Translations under genes and position numbers: made by a program
Source of the DNA: an uncultured Lactobacillus sp.
Lineage (GTDB): Bacteria > Bacillota > Bacilli > Lactobacillales > Lactobacillaceae
DNA: 6,940 bases
Direction of reading: 5' to 3'
NCBI GenBank assembly: GCA_945281075.1
Contig: CALYQE010000101.1
Coordinates: forward strand, 1-6,940
Shown here: positions 6,357 through 6,940 of the stretch, in pieces
Layout: the number at the start of each line of letters is the position of its first letter
Numbering within the stretch: position 1 is the stretch's first letter
Notes under the pieces: generated by a model
Told to the model about the DNA's origin: nothing
What the model saw: only the letters and a program-made list of their open reading frames with translations
The model's database searches: none

Positions 6357-6387
6357 ACTATAAGAATAACGCAAATTGCCTGATTAA
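6357..6387 (-). promoter_or_regulatory. Weak candidate cas9 promoter
   Basis: The dehydrogenase terminator should block transcription from upstream, so cas9 needs a promoter in the roughly 60 nt before its ATG. TATAGT (6362-6357 on the minus strand) is a good -10 match and would start the mRNA near 6350, just before the ribosome-binding site. No good -35 exists at 17 bp; the best is TTAATC at 19 bp (6387-6382). The gene may be weakly expressed or need an activator, or the true promoter may lie elsewhere. Confidence 0.35.
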
Positions 6388-6392
6388 GCATT

Positions 6393-6428
6393 AAAAAAAT
6401 AAAGCTGGCGGCTCTTAACCGCCAGCTT
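6393..6428 (-). terminator. Strong intrinsic terminator of the dehydrogenase gene
   Basis: Nine nt after the stop codon, a perfect ten-bp GC-rich stem, AAGCTGGCGG with CCGCCAGCTT (6428-6419 and 6411-6402), has a seven-base loop. It is followed on the minus strand by seven T residues (6399-6393). It isolates the dehydrogenase transcript from cas9. Confidence 0.93.
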
Positions 6429-6437
6429 GCAGCCTGC

Positions 6438-6940
6438 TTATTTCTGTGACTTTGCTTTAATTGTTGCAGCAGAAGCCTGAAGCAGTTCTTCTTCTGCGGG
6501 CGTCAAAGTCAGCTCAATTTGTTTGACAATCCCTGCACGACCAACAATTGCCGGATATGACAAATAAGTACCGTATTTTTCTTGGTAATTAGATACTGGC
6601 AGTTCAGTGCGCGCATCGCTTTCGATTGTTTCAACTAGGCGCGTTGTGGCAGCAGAGATGCCGTAGTTAGTGTACTGTTTGCCTTTATAAACGGTTTGCC
6701 CGCCAAACTTAATTTCTTCATTTAAATCTTCCAGTTTCCACGGTTGACCTTTAGCCAATTCAACAATTGGTTGATCAAAAACTTTGACCGTCGACCAGGC
6801 GGTAAATTGTGAATTGCCGTGTTCACCTAAGTTAAAGCCCTCAACTGAGCGGGGATCGACTTGTAAACGCGACCCAACCGCACGCTTCATTCTGGCCGTA
6901 TCAAGCAATGTCCCCGTGCCAATTACGTGTTCTTTTGGCA
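6438..6940 (-). CDS. L-2-hydroxyacid dehydrogenase (L-2-hydroxyisocaproate / L-lactate dehydrogenase family), C-terminal part
   Basis: NAD-dependent enzymes of this cytoplasmic family interconvert 2-keto acids and L-2-hydroxy acids. The visible 166 residues are the C-terminal half of a protein of about 300; the N-terminal NAD-binding fold lies beyond the window. The first codon in frame starts at 6938, and the reading frame is open to the edge, so a TTG at 6908 is not a real start. GTGTLLDTARMKR carries the carboxylate-binding Arg, and FNLGEHGNSQFTAWSTV carries the catalytic His of GEHG. LSYPAIVGRAG near the end is also typical. The NLGEHGNSQF.AWSTV form resembles L-2-hydroxyisocaproate dehydrogenase more than classic glycolytic L-lactate dehydrogenase, so branched-chain 2-keto acids are the likelier substrates, but substrate cannot be fixed without the N-terminal loop. 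It is a chromosomal neighbour with its own terminator, not part of the CRISPR system. Confidence 0.9.
   Translation of the reverse strand, partial: PKEHVIGTGTLLDTARMKRAVGSRLQVDPRSVEGFNLGEHGNSQFTAWSTVKVFDQPIVELAKGQPWKLEDLNEEIKFGGQTVYKGKQYTNYGISAATTRLVETIESDARTELPVSNYQEKYGTYLSYPAIVGRAGIVKQIELTLTPAEEELLQASAATIKAKSQK

Noticed and set aside
6332..6391. In-frame upstream extension of cas9 to ATGs at 6391 or 6355
   Set aside because: The extra residues are hydrophobic and foreign to the family. The 6391 ATG abuts the T run of the upstream terminator, and the candidate -10 falls within the extension. The ATG at 6331 has a strong ribosome-binding site at the right distance.
1..6940. A wholly new defence system, an extra effector gene or an insertion element in the window
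   Set aside because: Every open frame of real length belongs to known type II-A components or the flanking dehydrogenase. No transposase, terminal inverted repeat or unexplained gap over 300 bp is present.

Overview
The window is a Cas9-based type II-A CRISPR-Cas locus from a low-to-moderate GC Gram-positive bacterium. It is most likely a lactobacillus: the Cas9, Cas1, Cas2 and Csn2 sequences look lactobacillar, the tracrRNA has a two-tier nexus of the kind described for that group, and the flanking gene is an L-2-hydroxyacid dehydrogenase of the L-hydroxyisocaproate/L-lactate dehydrogenase family. I cannot name the species from the sequence alone.

All protein genes are on the minus strand, so the locus reads from high to low coordinates. 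It begins with the C-terminal half of the dehydrogenase (6940-6438), closed by a strong intrinsic terminator (about 6428-6393). Next is cas9 (6331-2159, 1390 aa) with all RuvC and HNH catalytic residues present, closed by its own terminator (2155-2123). A 230-bp intergenic region (1929-2158) follows. It holds the tracrRNA gene on the plus strand, with an extended -10 promoter, a full-length anti-repeat, nexus, hairpin and U-tailed terminator. Then come cas1 (1928-1017), cas2 (1054-734) and csn2 (737-69), each overlapping the next. A 32-nt leader remnant leads to the first 36-bp CRISPR repeat (36-1), where the window ends, so no spacers are visible.

Together the parts make a complete system. 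Cas1, Cas2 and Csn2, with Cas9, acquire spacers at the leader-repeat junction. The array is transcribed leftward. tracrRNA made from the opposite strand pairs with each repeat, RNase III (encoded elsewhere) cuts the duplex, and Cas9 uses the resulting guide to cut DNA. The repeat and anti-repeat pair with the same lower stem, bulge and upper stem layout known from Streptococcus pyogenes.

The system class is well known. The points worth a second look are in the details. Cas9 has a Gln-x-Gln where S. pyogenes Cas9 has its Arg-x-Arg PAM-reading pair, suggesting an A-containing PAM. A consensus -35 lies across the csn2 stop codon and would start the pre-crRNA at the first repeat base. The tracrRNA promoter overlaps the cas1 ribosome-binding site, so the cas1 leader and tracrRNA are antisense to each other.
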